From Paenibacillus crassostreae (lineage in GTDB: Bacteria; Bacillota; Bacilli; Paenibacillales; Paenibacillaceae): a stretch of DNA of 64,000 nt. This document shows, in pieces, positions 10,518-21,016 of the stretch. Numbering within the stretch: the stretch's first letter is position 1; every line of letters begins with the position of its first letter. The notes beneath the pieces were generated by a model that saw only the letters and a list, made by a program, of their open reading frames with translations, was not told the DNA's origin and did not search any database. The stretch is from the NCBI RefSeq assembly GCF_001857945.1, contig NZ_CP017770.1, positions 1,364,001-1,428,000 on the forward strand, in the 5' to 3' direction. A program made the translations under genes and the position numbers.

Positions 10518-11519
10518 CTACTTTTCATTGATCCAACCTGCAACATCTTTAGCGAAATAAGTAATGATTATATCTGCACCTGCACGTTTCATCCCTGTAA
10601 GCATTTCTTGAACAATAGCTTTCTCATTGATCCAACCCTGTTGTGCTGCGGCTTTGACCATAGAATACTCACCGCTAACGTTGTACGCAACCAAAGGTAG
10701 ATCAAATTGATCCTTAATCATACGCATGATATCCAAATAGGCTAGAGCAGGTTTCACCATAAGCATGTCCGCACCCTCAAGTACATCAGACTCAGCTTCT
10801 CTTAATGCTTCTCTTGCATTAGCAGGATCCATTTGATATGTTTTACGATCACCAAATTGTGGAGCAGAATCAGCAGCTTCACGGAAAGGTCCGTAGAACG
10901 CAGAAGCATACTTCACAGAATAAGACATGATCGGAATGTTCTGGAATCCCGCTTCATCAAGTCCACCTCGAATAGCTTGGACGAATCCATCCATCATATT
11001 AGAAGGTGCGATGATATCCGCTCCCGCTTTCGCTTGAGATACCGCAGTCTGAACAAGTAGCTCTAACGATTCATCATTGAGTACGTCACCATGGATATGA
11101 CCATCTCGCTCAAATGTATGTACCATACCGCAATGTCCATGATCCGTAAATTCACATAAACAAGTATCTGCAATAACTAACAATTCAGGGTACCACTCTT
11201 TAATAAGACGTGTCGCTTCCTGTACGATCCCATCCTCTGCAAATCCAGAAGACCCCATGCTATCCTTCGTTTCCGGAATCCCAAACAATAACACCGCAGG
11301 AATACCTAAGCTCGCAATATTGTCGACTTCATTCTTTAACGTATCCAGAGAGAAATGATAAACACCTGGCATAGATGATATTTCATTCTTAATATTCGTA
11401 CCGTATGTAACAAAAATAGGTTGTACCAAGTCCTGCACATTTAGAACCGTTTCACGTACCATACTGCGTATCCCCGCAGATTGCCGTAAGCGGCGATGCC
11501 GCACGAGTGGAAAATTCAT
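10518..11519 (-). CDS. hemB: Porphobilinogen synthase (5-aminolevulinate dehydratase)
   Basis: Condenses two 5-aminolevulinate molecules to porphobilinogen in the cytoplasm. The 333-residue product begins [20 protein letters not shown] cysteine-rich metal site ([12 protein letters not shown], near residue 117) points to the zinc-dependent type. The Schiff-base lysine is in [13 protein letters not shown] start it at 11519 because AGGAGG lies 9 nt upstream; a frame extension to 11576 would put that site inside the gene. It follows cobA-hemD after a 178-bp gap holding short repeats, so an internal promoter is possible. Confidence 0.97.
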   Translation of the reverse strand: MNFPLVRHRRLRQSAGIRSMVRETVLNVQDLVQPIFVTYGTNIKNEISSMPGVYHFSLDTLKNEVDNIASLGIPAVLLFGIPETKDSMGSSGFAEDGIVQEATRLIKEWYPELLVIADTCLCEFTDHGHCGMVHTFERDGHIHGDVLNDESLELLVQTAVSQAKAGADIIAPSNMMDGFVQAIRGGLDEAGFQNIPIMSYSVKYASAFYGPFREAADSAPQFGDRKTYQMDPANAREALREAESDVLEGADMLMVKPALAYLDIMRMIKDQFDLPLVAYNVSGEYSMVKAAAQQGWINEKAIVQEMLTGMKRAGADIIITYFAKDVAGWINEK

Positions 11520-11536
11520 GTTGTTGACCTCCTGAA

Positions 11537-11679
11537 AGTTTTGTAAGCAATGCTTCCCTGATTTATCTTCGAACAAAACTACCTCGGAAGCATATGCTTT
11601 TTTCTAGCATATCCTTCTTGATTAACTTCGAGAAAAATAGCATCGTAAGCCTAATCTAAGTTTTGTGAGTAATGCTTCC
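11537..11679. repeat. Short imperfect direct repeats between hemD and hemB
   Basis: AGTTTTGTRAGYAATGCTTC occurs at 11537 and again at 11659, differing at two positions, with a related inverted piece (GGAAGCATATGC) between them at about 11586. The 178-bp gap holds no credible ORF. Function unknown. Confidence 0.55.
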
Positions 11680-11697
11680 TACTACCATATTTTCATC

Positions 11698-13248
11698 TTA
11701 GTTTTGTATCGCATTCCAGCGACATAAAGATTGAACAAGACTCTCAATGGTCGCTTCTTCTGCAATCATGCTTACAGTCAAGCCTGCTTCAAGCGCTGTC
11801 TTAGCCGTGATTTCCCCAATACAGAAAGTTTCAACACCTTCCAATTGCTTAACAGGGTCTTCAATCCCCATCCGCTTCATAATCGCAAGAAGGTTGGTTA
11901 CCGTTGATGAGCTAGTGAACGTAACTGCATGAATACCACTTTCAGCAAACATTCTTAACAATTCACTATCGTCATCACCTGAAATAACGGTATGATAGGT
12001 AACCGCAACGGTTACTTCAAGACCCATCTCCGTCAATTTGTCTGGAAGCCACGCTCTGCCTTTATCCCCACGTGGTAAGAGCACCTTCTGACCTGCCTTC
12101 AAGTGTGATCCTAACATCTCTATCATGCCTTCAGCTTGATATACATCTGGGATTTGTTCAGGAAATAGAGCATGTGCTTTCAAAGCATCAGCCGTAGCCG
12201 GTCCAACAGCTACAATCTTCGCATGATGTAATGAGCGAATGTCACGTCCTTGTTCCTGTAAATGTTGAAAGAAAAACTCAACCCCGTTCACACTCGTAAA
12301 GAATATCCAATCATAGTCCTGCAATTTAGCAAAAGAGGACCTCAAGTCTAAGATTTCCTTAGGATCACTTGGCTTTACGATATTAATGACTGGAAACTCA
12401 TAAGGTTCCCCACCTAACTCTTCAATTCTATTGGCTAACTCGCTTGCTTGGGAACGAGCACGGGTAACAAGCACACGTTTGCCGAAGAGTGGCATATATT
12501 CCGCCCACATCAGCTTCTCCCGTTGCAAGACAACATCTCCTACAACAATTACAGCTGGAGGTTGGAAATTAGCTGCTTTAACCTTATCTTCAATATCAGC
12601 AAGTGTTCCTGTAATTGTCTCTTGCTCCGCACGAGTTCCCCATCGCACGAGTGCCACAGGGGTATCTGATAGGCGACCATGCCTCATCAATTGCTCACTA
12701 ATATAACCTATCTTTGCAACACCCATCATAAAGATGAGTGTCCCCGTAGCATTGGCTAATTTATCCCATTGAATCATAACATCAAGCTTATCCGGACTTT
12801 CATGACCCGTAATAATAGAAAGGGATGATGCCAAATCACGATGAGTCACGGGTATACCTGCATATGCTGGTACACTGATTGCTGAAGTAATTCCCGGAAT
12901 AATCTCATATCGAATTCCATTTTTCCTTAGCAGATCCGCTTCCTCACTCACACGACCAAAAATAGTAGGGTCTCCTCCTTTTAACCTTGTCACCGTTTTT
13001 CCTTCTAAAGCAAGATCCACCAACAATTGATTAATATCTTCTTGTTTCATCGTATGCCGATCAGGTAGCTTACCAACATATACTTTCTCCGCACCCGATT
13101 TCATAGATTGAAGCAAACGAGGATTAGCCAACCGATCATATACAACAACGTCAGCCTTCTTTATACATTGCAACCCTTTAACCGTTATTAAACCAGCATC
13201 TCCGGGCCCTGCACCTACCAAATACACTTTACCTGATGTTATCGACAT
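11698..13248 (-). CDS. Uroporphyrinogen-III C-methyltransferase / uroporphyrinogen-III synthase fusion (CobA-HemD)
   Basis: Residues 1-250 form the SAM-dependent SUMT domain, with VYLVGAGPGDAGLITVKG at the start, the GGDPTIFGR loop, and PGITSAISVPAYAGIPVTHR, which commits uroporphyrinogen III to sirohaem. Residues 260-516 form the HemD domain (GKRVLVTRARSQASELANRIEELGG) that closes hydroxymethylbilane to uroporphyrinogen III. The fusion links the haem/sirohaem branch point in one protein and is common in Paenibacillus and clostridia. It starts 4 bp after the hemC stop on the same strand. Confidence 0.93.
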   Translation of the reverse strand: MSITSGKVYLVGAGPGDAGLITVKGLQCIKKADVVVYDRLANPRLLQSMKSGAEKVYVGKLPDRHTMKQEDINQLLVDLALEGKTVTRLKGGDPTIFGRVSEEADLLRKNGIRYEIIPGITSAISVPAYAGIPVTHRDLASSLSIITGHESPDKLDVMIQWDKLANATGTLIFMMGVAKIGYISEQLMRHGRLSDTPVALVRWGTRAEQETITGTLADIEDKVKAANFQPPAVIVVGDVVLQREKLMWAEYMPLFGKRVLVTRARSQASELANRIEELGGEPYEFPVINIVKPSDPKEILDLRSSFAKLQDYDWIFFTSVNGVEFFFQHLQEQGRDIRSLHHAKIVAVGPATADALKAHALFPEQIPDVYQAEGMIEMLGSHLKAGQKVLLPRGDKGRAWLPDKLTEMGLEVTVAVTYHTVISGDDDSELLRMFAESGIHAVTFTSSSTVTNLLAIMKRMGIEDPVKQLEGVETFCIGEITAKTALEAGLTVSMIAEEATIESLVQSLCRWNAIQN

Positions 13249-13252
13249 TACG

Positions 13253-14860
13253 TTACCCCCTTACTTGAGCCAATATACCCTCTGCTCCCTGTGCAATTAA
13301 CTTATTGGCCACTGCAAGACCAAGCTTCTCGGGATCTGTTCCCGTTAATGTTTCTTTCAAAATAATCTCTCCTTCCGGAGATCCAACCATGCCTGTTAAT
13401 TGTATTAGTTTGGAATCCGTTTGGAAATGATTTGATGCATCTTGTACCCATATAGCATGTGCCCCAATAGGAACCTGACATCCGCCATTTAATGCACTAA
13501 GAAATCTACGTTCTGCTGCTACAGTCATCGAAGTTAGTTCGTCATTATATAAAGAAAGAAGTCTACGAAGGTCTTCATCATCTGTTCGGCATTCAATACC
13601 TAGTGCGCCTTGTCCGACAGCAGGAAGACATATATCAATTGAAATATAGGATGTAATACGATCTTCCCAGCCCATCCGATAAAGACCAGCTGCTGCTAGT
13701 AATATTGCTTGGAATTCACCTTCTTCAAGCTTACGTAGTCGAGAATCAATATTACCGCGAATCGATTCTAATTGTAAATCTGGTCTGTAAGCCTTCAATT
13801 GGCTTGAACGCCGTAAGCTACTCGTACCCACCTTGGCACCTTGTGGTAGTTGATCCAGATCGAATCCTTCCTTAGAGATTAGAACATCCCTAGCATCTAC
13901 TCGAGTGGGTACAGCTGCGTTCAAAAGACCTTCAGGTAACTCAGAAGGCATATCCTTCATGCTATGAACTGCCATATCAATTTCACGATCAAGCATCGCC
14001 TGCTCAATTTCCTTAACAAACAATCCTTTTCCGCCAACTTTGGAAAGAGTTACATCAAGAATTCGATCCCCTTTTGTAATAATCTTTTTAACTTCAAATT
14101 GAAAATCAAATCCGTGTTCTTGGCTCAGATTCTCTAAAGCCTGAATCACTTGTCCTGTTTGGGTTAAAGCTAACGCACTTTGTCTACTTCCTACGATAAC
14201 CTTACGCATTTGTTTCTCCTCCTTATTATTCATAATCCACATATCTATCTGAGCGTCACTCCACTCCTTATAGGTACCTTGTTGAATATCCTTAAGAATT
14301 GGACTCCGTGCTAATCTGCTCAACAATCTACCGCGTTGTTCAGGAGATGTTATCCTTGTTTTGATCTCAGTACGCATTCGATACAAAAATTCGAGATAAA
14401 CCTCGTACTCCTCGCCGTACTGTTCAGCCAAATGATCACAAATGCTACTTGCTATAGCTGGTCCAGCACCTAAAGTCGATACAGCTATTGTAAGTCGGCC
14501 ACGCTTCATTACCGCAGGGTTAATAAATGTACCTTCATTGGCATCACTAGCTACATTAACGAGAATCCCTTTTCCCTTCGCTTCCATCGCTATGGTCTCA
14601 TTTACTGATTCTAGATCGGTTGCCGCATGAACAATCCAATACCCATAAGTATCACCATCATTAAAATCTCTTTGTTTCCATTGTAAATGACCCTCTTTAA
14701 AATACTCAAATAATTCTTGCGTGAGCTCCGGACTAATCACAGTTACCTTAGCTTGTGCTTCAAGTAGGTTCTTGATCTTTCTCTCTGCGACCTTTCCACC
14801 ACCTACAACAAGACAATGGCGATCTTCGCAATCCAATAGTATCGGTATATATCCAGCCAC
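13253..14860 (-). CDS. hemC: Precorrin-2 dehydrogenase (SirC/Met8-like) fused in frame to hydroxymethylbilane synthase HemC
   Basis: Residues 1-217 are the NAD-binding precorrin-2 dehydrogenase ([14 protein letters not shown] near residue 15; [15 protein letters not shown]), which makes sirohydrochlorin. Residues 218-535 are a full-length HemC ([18 protein letters not shown]; dipyrromethane cysteine in [13 protein letters not shown]), which polymerises porphobilinogen. No stop separates them, yet AAGGAGGAG sits just before the HemC ATG at 14209, so HemC (13253-14209, 318 residues) is probably also made alone. Shifting the frame by one base just before the junction gives two tandem TAA codons. 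The fusion may be real, recent, or a sequence error. Start is GTG; hemX ends 8 bp upstream. Confidence 0.9.
   Translation of the reverse strand: MAGYIPILLDCEDRHCLVVGGGKVAERKIKNLLEAQAKVTVISPELTQELFEYFKEGHLQWKQRDFNDGDTYGYWIVHAATDLESVNETIAMEAKGKGILVNVASDANEGTFINPAVMKRGRLTIAVSTLGAGPAIASSICDHLAEQYGEEYEVYLEFLYRMRTEIKTRITSPEQRGRLLSRLARSPILKDIQQGTYKEWSDAQIDMWIMNNKEEKQMRKVIVGSRQSALALTQTGQVIQALENLSQEHGFDFQFEVKKIITKGDRILDVTLSKVGGKGLFVKEIEQAMLDREIDMAVHSMKDMPSELPEGLLNAAVPTRVDARDVLISKEGFDLDQLPQGAKVGTSSLRRSSQLKAYRPDLQLESIRGNIDSRLRKLEEGEFQAILLAAAGLYRMGWEDRITSYISIDICLPAVGQGALGIECRTDDEDLRRLLSLYNDELTSMTVAAERRFLSALNGGCQVPIGAHAIWVQDASNHFQTDSKLIQLTGMVGSPEGEIILKETLTGTDPEKLGLAVANKLIAQGAEGILAQVRG
14211..14225 (-). 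promoter_or_regulatory. Internal ribosome binding site for hemC inside the sirC-hemC ORF
   Basis: Minus strand AAGGAGGAGAAACAA is followed directly by ATG at 14209, which begins the conserved HemC N-terminus. In the long frame these bases encode Lys-Glu-Glu-Lys-Gln. This supports separate translation of HemC. Confidence 0.8.
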
Positions 14861-14868
14861 CGTTCAAC

Positions 14869-15696
14869 TCACGCTCCTGTCCACCAATGAAATTTAGACC
14901 ATGAATTCAGTAGCAGATTGATGATAATAACGACGTAACCAATTAAGGCCCATCTAGATATAATTACACCAGAATTTTGTTTTGATCTTCTTTTAACGAA
15001 ATACACGATGTAGATACATAATCCTACGACTGTAGTAACTACTTTAGAATCTAAGAACAATTCTAATCGACCTTCAGATAGAATGGAGAGGATTGCTACG
15101 ATCAATGATACACATAAAAGTGGCATCCCTAGAACAATCGCAAAGTAGGAATATTTATCCATGGACTCAAGACTTGGTAAACGTCTAACTGTGTCATTCC
15201 ACTTCTTATCTTTTAATTTCTTATGCAAGAAGAGATACATTCCAGCAAATACGGCTGCAACAGTAAATGATACCACACTCAGATTTGCTAAAATAATATG
15301 AAAGACTAATAATCCATGCACGCCTTGCCAACCACTCATCGGATCATTGCTAAAATCAAACCATAAGTGATTGAGTACTAGAACACTGAATCCAATTACA
15401 CTTAAGAGTAAAACAGCAAATTCAGACTTTTTAAATAAGCACATCAACAATGATGCAATTACAAGAATAAATGAAAACATAAATAAGAAATCATAAAGAG
15501 TAAAAATGGGAATAATCCGTTCTTTCCAAATCCGAATCCCAATAAAAATCAACTGAAAAATAAATACAAAAACAAGAAACCCTGTGCCCATCCACTTCGC
15601 TCTCAAATTGCGACGAATGCAATCAGAGAAAAAGAACAGAAGGCTCAGGGCATAGATATAAATGCCTGCATCATAAATTCTACTTAATAATTCCAT
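14869..15696 (-). CDS. hemX: HemX/CcsA-like cytochrome c assembly membrane protein
   Basis: A 275-residue integral membrane protein with about eight hydrophobic segments. The central tract (NHLWFDFSNDPMSGWQGVHGLLVFHIILANLSVVSF) carries histidines and resembles the CcsA/CcmC cytochrome c assembly family. In B. subtilis the equivalent gene, hemX, sits directly after hemA and lowers HemA levels; the same placement here (16 bp after hemA) supports the name. Its biochemical role is less certain than the family assignment. Confidence 0.85.
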   Translation of the reverse strand: MELLSRIYDAGIYIYALSLLFFFSDCIRRNLRAKWMGTGFLVFVFIFQLIFIGIRIWKERIIPIFTLYDFLFMFSFILVIASLLMCLFKKSEFAVLLLSVIGFSVLVLNHLWFDFSNDPMSGWQGVHGLLVFHIILANLSVVSFTVAAVFAGMYLFLHKKLKDKKWNDTVRRLPSLESMDKYSYFAIVLGMPLLCVSLIVAILSILSEGRLELFLDSKVVTTVVGLCIYIVYFVKRRSKQNSGVIISRWALIGYVVIIINLLLNSWSKFHWWTGA

Positions 15697-15712
15697 CCTT
15701 AGCCACCCACCT

Positions 15713-17107
15713 TTACAGGCTGGCCGGCATCAATGATACCTTAGAATGGGATGACTTGGTCTCATCAGATGGATTATTGCTTGTACTAATTAATGTACGT
15801 TTAGATTCAACCATTAATTCATCATCCCCTTTCTCACTTAACTGTGACTCTAGAGCAAATAATTGAGTGAATAATTCTAGAGCTTCATCACCATTTTTCT
15901 CACCAGTAAGTTCTTTTATTCGATTGATTGGATCATGTAACATTTGATTCACAATACTCTTAGTCAATCGACGGATCACCTTTCGTTGATGATCATCCAA
16001 TTCTGGTAGCTTATTAAAAAGACTTTCCATGGTTTCTTCATGAATTATATTGGATTTCTCTTGTAATGCACGTATAACAGGTCTAACACCCAATGTCTTT
16101 AACCATTGATTGAACACTATAATCTCTTCTTCAATCATAATCTCAATCTTGGATGCCTCCGTACGCCGCATTTCTATGTTATTCTCTACAATTCCCTCCA
16201 GATCATCAATATCGTATAAGAATACATTATGGATATTTCCGATAACAGGATCTATATCTCTTGGCACAGCTATATCGATAATAAACATGGGGCGTGATTG
16301 GCGACGTTTCATACTTTCCTTCACCTGATCAGCCGTCAGAACATATTTATCTGCGCCTGTTGAGCTAATTAGAATATCAACTTCATCTAAACGTGCAATG
16401 GCAGCATCCAATGTACACGGTGTACCATTGAATTTCTTTGCCAGTTCTTCCGCACGGGCCAATGTACGATTCGCAACAATCACTTCAGCTGCTCCATTTG
16501 CATATAAGTGCTTTACAGTTAACTCACTCATTTTGCCAGCACCAAGAATCAATACCTTTTTATCAGTAAACAGCCCAAAAATACGTTTTCCTAGTTCAAC
16601 CGCTGCATAACTAATGGAAACAGCACTTTCTCCAATATTCGTTTCCGTATGAACTCTTTTACCTAAGGTAACTGCTTGTTTAAACAACATATTAAACCAC
16701 GTACCTGTTGCATCATTTTTCTGTGCTTGTAAGAAGGCTGTACGTACTTGGCCTAAAATTTGTGTTTCACCTAATACCATAGAGTCTAAACTACATGTTA
16801 CTCGGAACAAGTGAGAAATGGCCTGTTTGTCTTCATATATATATAAATGTTTAGTAAATTCTTCGCGAGAAATACCGAACCACCGCTCCATGAAACTACG
16901 TATAAAATAACCGCACATTTCCATTCGGTCTACAACGACATACATCTCTGTACGGTTACAAGTTGCTACAATGACACCTTCCAAAACAGTTTTAGTACTC
17001 TTTAAGCGTTGTAATGCTGCTGGTAAATCCTGATCTGTGAATGTGAATTTTTCTCTCACTTCCACAGGCGCCGTGCGATAGTTCAACCCTACAACGACGA
17101 TGTGCAT
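15713..17107 (-). CDS. hemA: Glutamyl-tRNA reductase
   Basis: First committed enzyme of the C5 haem pathway: NADPH-dependent reduction of glutamyl-tRNA to glutamate-1-semialdehyde. The catalytic cysteine is in VATCNRTEMY (near residue 49), followed by LFRVTCSLDSMVLGETQILGQV, an NADPH-binding Rossmann segment (KKVLILGAGKMSEL), and a helical dimerisation domain. The 464 residues exceed the usual ~430-450 because of a Ser-rich C-terminal tail. It heads the haem operon; GCAGGTGA precedes the ATG. The 159 bp upstream hold a TATAAT-like box but I could not fix a convincing -35. Confidence 0.97.
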   Translation of the reverse strand: MHIVVVGLNYRTAPVEVREKFTFTDQDLPAALQRLKSTKTVLEGVIVATCNRTEMYVVVDRMEMCGYFIRSFMERWFGISREEFTKHLYIYEDKQAISHLFRVTCSLDSMVLGETQILGQVRTAFLQAQKNDATGTWFNMLFKQAVTLGKRVHTETNIGESAVSISYAAVELGKRIFGLFTDKKVLILGAGKMSELTVKHLYANGAAEVIVANRTLARAEELAKKFNGTPCTLDAAIARLDEVDILISSTGADKYVLTADQVKESMKRRQSRPMFIIDIAVPRDIDPVIGNIHNVFLYDIDDLEGIVENNIEMRRTEASKIEIMIEEEIIVFNQWLKTLGVRPVIRALQEKSNIIHEETMESLFNKLPELDDHQRKVIRRLTKSIVNQMLHDPINRIKELTGEKNGDEALELFTQLFALESQLSEKGDDELMVESKRTLISTSNNPSDETKSSHSKVSLMPASL

Positions 17108-17266
17108 GTACTAAATCACCTGCCTCAAATGGTATTAAATATCTGGAAATGGAACATCTATAAATCAATAATATGTTTGTAATTTCAATATGTTAATTAT
17201 ATCACAACATATAAAATGATCATGACGATTTTATGACATGTTTATGAATCTGTGCACCAATAAGTT

Positions 17267-17788
17267 CTACTGGGAAATAATATCATCCAATTGCTGACCA
17301 ATTGTAGCTAATTTATCAGCTTGTGTTGAAGTCATTCCACGATCACTATCAACAAGAATAGCATATATAGAGACAATTTCAGCAAATTTCGCACTAAATT
17401 CGACTAATATATTTTTTTCTGACATACTTAGTGGTCGATCTCCACCAATCTGCCAACCTGTTATCATATTAACTAATTTCTCGATAGCTGGCAAATAAAC
17501 AATTTGATCTTCCCCAAAAACTTTAACCATCCGCTCATGTCCGAAACTCGCGGAATAAGCAGCTAGCTTCAACCGATCTAACTCATTTGTATTATTTATT
17601 TGAACAGATTCCATTAATGATGAATTCAGTATTTCCATTTCAAAGTTGACAACCTCAAAAAGCATTAGAGATGCATCTTTTTTCTTCTCATCAGGTTGAA
17701 ACAATTGATAACTCTCAAATAATAGGATTCCAATTAATAATAAAAATAAGCACTTGAATAAAAAGTCTTTATTCTTTCTTCGACGCAA
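17267..17788 (-). CDS. Membrane-anchored protein of unknown function
   Basis: The 173-residue product starts with a basic patch (RRRKNKDF) and one hydrophobic segment (about residues 9-26), so it is probably a type II membrane protein with a ~145-residue extracytoplasmic helical domain. No motif is recognised. The start is TTG at 17788, supported by GGAGGTGG seven nt upstream. It lies between ysxC and hemA on the same strand but 159 bp from hemA, and a terminator separates it from ysxC. Confidence 0.7.
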   Translation of the reverse strand: MRRRKNKDFLFKCLFLLLIGILLFESYQLFQPDEKKKDASLMLFEVVNFEMEILNSSLMESVQINNTNELDRLKLAAYSASFGHERMVKVFGEDQIVYLPAIEKLVNMITGWQIGGDRPLSMSEKNILVEFSAKFAEIVSIYAILVDSDRGMTSTQADKLATIGQQLDDIISQ

Positions 17789-17868
17789 GGAACGTCCACC
17801 TCCAAAAAATACATCTAATTCGATTTAAAAATAAGCTACCAATCTATCCTATGCGACTTAGGCAAAAA

Positions 17869-17904
17869 AAAGGAACCCTTTCGTTAGACGAAATAGGTTC
17901 CTTT
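17869..17904. terminator. Hairpin upstream of ysxC, oriented T-rich on the minus strand
   Basis: AAAGGAACC (17869-17877) pairs with GGTTCCTTT (17896-17904), with an inner TTTCGT/ACGAAA stem, and continues on the minus strand into a run of seven T. It lies just past the ysxC stop, so it terminates the lon-ysxC transcript. Confidence 0.85.
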
Positions 17905-17914
17905 ATCATAAATC

Positions 17915-18580
17915 TTAATCTTCAGTATGTTCTTCAGTAATTTCCTCAGTGTCCTCAGTTACAATTAGTCCATGATCTTCAAGATCATCTTCTGAAGCTC
18001 TTATATTCGCCTTAATGATACCCCATAACTCATCTTTACCTAAACCTGTATCTGATGAGAACAACACCATTGGATGATCAATACGCAGACCTAATGATTG
18101 CTTCATTTGTTTAATTTGTTTAGCCCAACGACTACGAGGAAGCTTATCTGCTTTCGTTGCTACAACACAGATAGGGAGGTCATAATGTGAAACCCAATCG
18201 TACATAATCATATCATCTTTGGATGGTGGATGCCGCAGATCAACTACAAGGAGCAATAACTTCAATGTTTCTCTTTCCAATAAATATCGCTCAATCATCT
18301 TACCCCATGCCTGTCTTTGTGTCTTCGACACTTTAGCGAATCCATAACCTGGGAAATCGACTAGGTATAATTCATCATTAATCCCATAATAATTTAATTG
18401 CTGTGTTTTACCTGGGGTTGAACTTGTTCTTGCTAGATTTTTGCGATTAATCATTTTATTAATTAATGATGACTTCCCCACATTCGAACGGCCTGCCAGA
18501 GCAATCTCTGGCCAGCCGTCGACCGGGTATTGATCAGGGCCAACAGCACTAATCACGAACTCGGATTTCGTTACCTTCAT
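17915..18580 (-). CDS. ysxC: Ribosome biogenesis GTPase YsxC/EngB
   Basis: Essential GTPase for 50S subunit maturation. G-motifs are visible in order: [12 protein letters not shown] (G1, near residue 31), TSSTPGKTQ (G2), VDFPGYGF (G3), ATKADK (G4) and SSDTG (G5). The 221 residues exceed the usual ~195-200 because of an acidic C-terminal tail ([14 protein letters not shown]). It follows lon by 15 bp, the conserved Bacillales lon-ysxC order. Confidence 0.96.
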   Translation of the reverse strand: MKVTKSEFVISAVGPDQYPVDGWPEIALAGRSNVGKSSLINKMINRKNLARTSSTPGKTQQLNYYGINDELYLVDFPGYGFAKVSKTQRQAWGKMIERYLLERETLKLLLLVVDLRHPPSKDDMIMYDWVSHYDLPICVVATKADKLPRSRWAKQIKQMKQSLGLRIDHPMVLFSSDTGLGKDELWGIIKANIRASEDDLEDHGLIVTEDTEEITEEHTED

Positions 18581-18595
18581 AATAATAATCCCTCT

Positions 18596-20932
18596 CTAAT
18601 GCACTCCCTTATATTCCACAAGCGCATGTTGCAGAACCTGATCCATATGCGACACAGGTATAAATTCCACTTCATTCTTTATGCTGTCCGGAATTTCACT
18701 TAAATCCCGTTCATTATCTTTGGGGAGTAAAATTTTCTTATAGCCAGCACGATGTGCAGCTAGTGATTTCTCTTTCAGGCCTCCAATTGGTAAAATTCGT
18801 CCACGGAGTGTAATTTCGCCAGTCATAGCAACATCTTTAGAGACAAACCTCTTACTCAAAGCGGAAATCAGTGCAGTAGCAATCGTAATTCCTGCAGAAG
18901 GTCCGTCTTTAGGAATAGCTCCTTCAGGAATATGGATATGAATATCATTCTTCTCATGGAAGTTAGAATCGATGCCTAGCACTTCAGCTTGGGAACGAGT
19001 ATAACTAAAAGCTGCCTGAGCAGACTCCTTCATTACATCACCCAATTGTCCTGTTAAGATTAGTTTACCTGAACCAGGCACGACTGTCACTTCAATCATT
19101 AATGTTTCTCCACCGACCTCGGTCCAAGCAAGCCCTGTTACGGTACCAATTTGATCTTCAAGATCCGCTATACCATGTCGGAATTTAGCACTTCCGAGAT
19201 CATCTTTTATCTCATCAGATGTCATGTTGATACATGCATGATGTTCAGAAACAATTTTCTTTGCAGCCTTTCGGCATAACGTAGCAATCTGTTGCTCTAG
19301 ATTCCGAACACCTGATTCACGTGTATATTCACGTATCACTTTCAACAAAGCGTCCTCATTAATCTGAAGTTGATCTGGTTCTAATCCATGGTCACGTTTT
19401 TGTTTAGGCAACAAATACCGGTTAGCAATCTGAAGTTTCTCTAATTCTGTGTAGCCAGGAATATGGAGAATTTCCATACGATCCAGTAACGGTCTCGGTA
19501 TATTGTGAATTGCGTTCGCAGTCGTAATAAACATAACTTGAGAAAGGTCAAAAGGAATCTCTATAAAGTGGTCACTAAATGTATTATTCTGCTCTGGATC
19601 AAGCACTTCAAGCAAAGCGGATGAAGGATCTCCTCTGAAATCAGAAGCCATTTTATCAATCTCATCTAAAAGGAATACCGGGTTCATCGAGTTAGCGGAT
19701 TTAATTCCCTGAATGATACGACCTGGCATCGCCCCTACATACGTACGACGATGTCCCCGTATCTCAGCTTCATCCCGTACACCTCCAAGTGAAATACGCA
19801 CGAATTTCCGATCCAAAGATCTAGCAATGGATCGTGCAAGTGATGTTTTACCAACACCTGGCGGACCAACAAGGCATAGAATAGGTCCCTTCATTTGCTT
19901 CACAAGTTTCTGTACTGCCAAGTATTCCAGAACACGTTCCTTCGGTTTTTCGAGACCATAATGATCTTCGTTTAAAATCTCTTCCGCTCTCTGGATATCT
20001 AATTCATGCTCAGTCATATTATTCCAGGGCAAACCAAGTAACCAATCCACATAATTACGAATGACACCACCTTCTGCTGAACTAGTAGGCATTCGCTCAA
20101 GACGATCGATTTCTTTATCAACTTTTTCCTTCACTATCTCAGGAAGTTCTTTATCATTTAACTGCTCACGAAGCTCATCCACTTCGGTTGCACGACTTTC
20201 TTTCTCACCTAATTCCTTCTGTATTGCCTTCATTTGTTCACGAAGATAATATTCCTTTTGTGTTTTCTCCATTTGTTTCTTAACACGTTGACTAATCTTA
20301 CGTTCTAATTCAAGTACTTCACGTTCGTTATTAAGAATATCTAATAACTTCTCTAGCCGTTGCCGAACATCAACCGTCTCGAGTATTTCTTGTTTTTCTT
20401 TAATTTTTAATGATAAGTGACTTGTTATTACATCCGATAATCGGCCTGGTTCTTCTATATCTGAAACAGCTGCCAATGTCTCTGGAGTCACTTTCTTAGA
20501 TAGATTGATATAATGCTCGAACTGACTTAGAACTGTCCGCATCAAAGCATCTACTTCAGGATCATCACTCTCTAATTCTGGAAGCTCACGTGCAACCACT
20601 TCGTAATACTCTTCATTATCTGTATATTGAAGAACTTCTGCTCGTACTACTCCTTCAATAAGAACACGAATAGTCCCGTTTGGAAGTTTCAACATTTGTC
20701 TCACTTTTGCTACTGTACCAACTCGAAATATATCCTCTTCTGTTGGCTCCTCTATGTTCACCTCAGATTGAGAACAAAGGAGAATTAAATTATCTTCTAT
20801 CATTGCTTTCTCTAATGCCTTAACTGATTTCTCACGACCCACATCTAGGTGAAGCACCATACTTGGGTATACAAGAAGACCTCTCAATGGCAATAAAGGA
20901 AAGCGACGACCTTTGGGTTTACTTCCTCCCAT
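18596..20932 (-). CDS. lon: ATP-dependent protease LonA
   Basis: AAA+ protease that degrades damaged and regulatory proteins in the cytoplasm. The 778 residues show the LON substrate-binding domain ([26 protein letters not shown]), a coiled-coil linker, Walker [10 protein letters not shown] near residue 360, Walker [10 protein letters not shown], and the Ser-Lys dyad (serine in [10 protein letters not shown], lysine in [10 protein letters not shown]). It follows lonB by 84 bp in the conserved lonB-lon-ysxC arrangement. I looked for CtsR-type repeats upstream and saw none. Confidence 0.98.
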   Translation of the reverse strand: MGGSKPKGRRFPLLPLRGLLVYPSMVLHLDVGREKSVKALEKAMIEDNLILLCSQSEVNIEEPTEEDIFRVGTVAKVRQMLKLPNGTIRVLIEGVVRAEVLQYTDNEEYYEVVARELPELESDDPEVDALMRTVLSQFEHYINLSKKVTPETLAAVSDIEEPGRLSDVITSHLSLKIKEKQEILETVDVRQRLEKLLDILNNEREVLELERKISQRVKKQMEKTQKEYYLREQMKAIQKELGEKESRATEVDELREQLNDKELPEIVKEKVDKEIDRLERMPTSSAEGGVIRNYVDWLLGLPWNNMTEHELDIQRAEEILNEDHYGLEKPKERVLEYLAVQKLVKQMKGPILCLVGPPGVGKTSLARSIARSLDRKFVRISLGGVRDEAEIRGHRRTYVGAMPGRIIQGIKSANSMNPVFLLDEIDKMASDFRGDPSSALLEVLDPEQNNTFSDHFIEIPFDLSQVMFITTANAIHNIPRPLLDRMEILHIPGYTELEKLQIANRYLLPKQKRDHGLEPDQLQINEDALLKVIREYTRESGVRNLEQQIATLCRKAAKKIVSEHHACINMTSDEIKDDLGSAKFRHGIADLEDQIGTVTGLAWTEVGGETLMIEVTVVPGSGKLILTGQLGDVMKESAQAAFSYTRSQAEVLGIDSNFHEKNDIHIHIPEGAIPKDGPSAGITIATALISALSKRFVSKDVAMTGEITLRGRILPIGGLKEKSLAAHRAGYKKILLPKDNERDLSEIPDSIKNEVEFIPVSHMDQVLQHALVEYKGVH

Positions 20933-21016
20933 TGTTTTCGCACCTCCAGTTGCACTCTTTATATATCTTCATTATTTTAACAAATAAATAATGGAAACAC
21001 CAATATTACACGGTTC

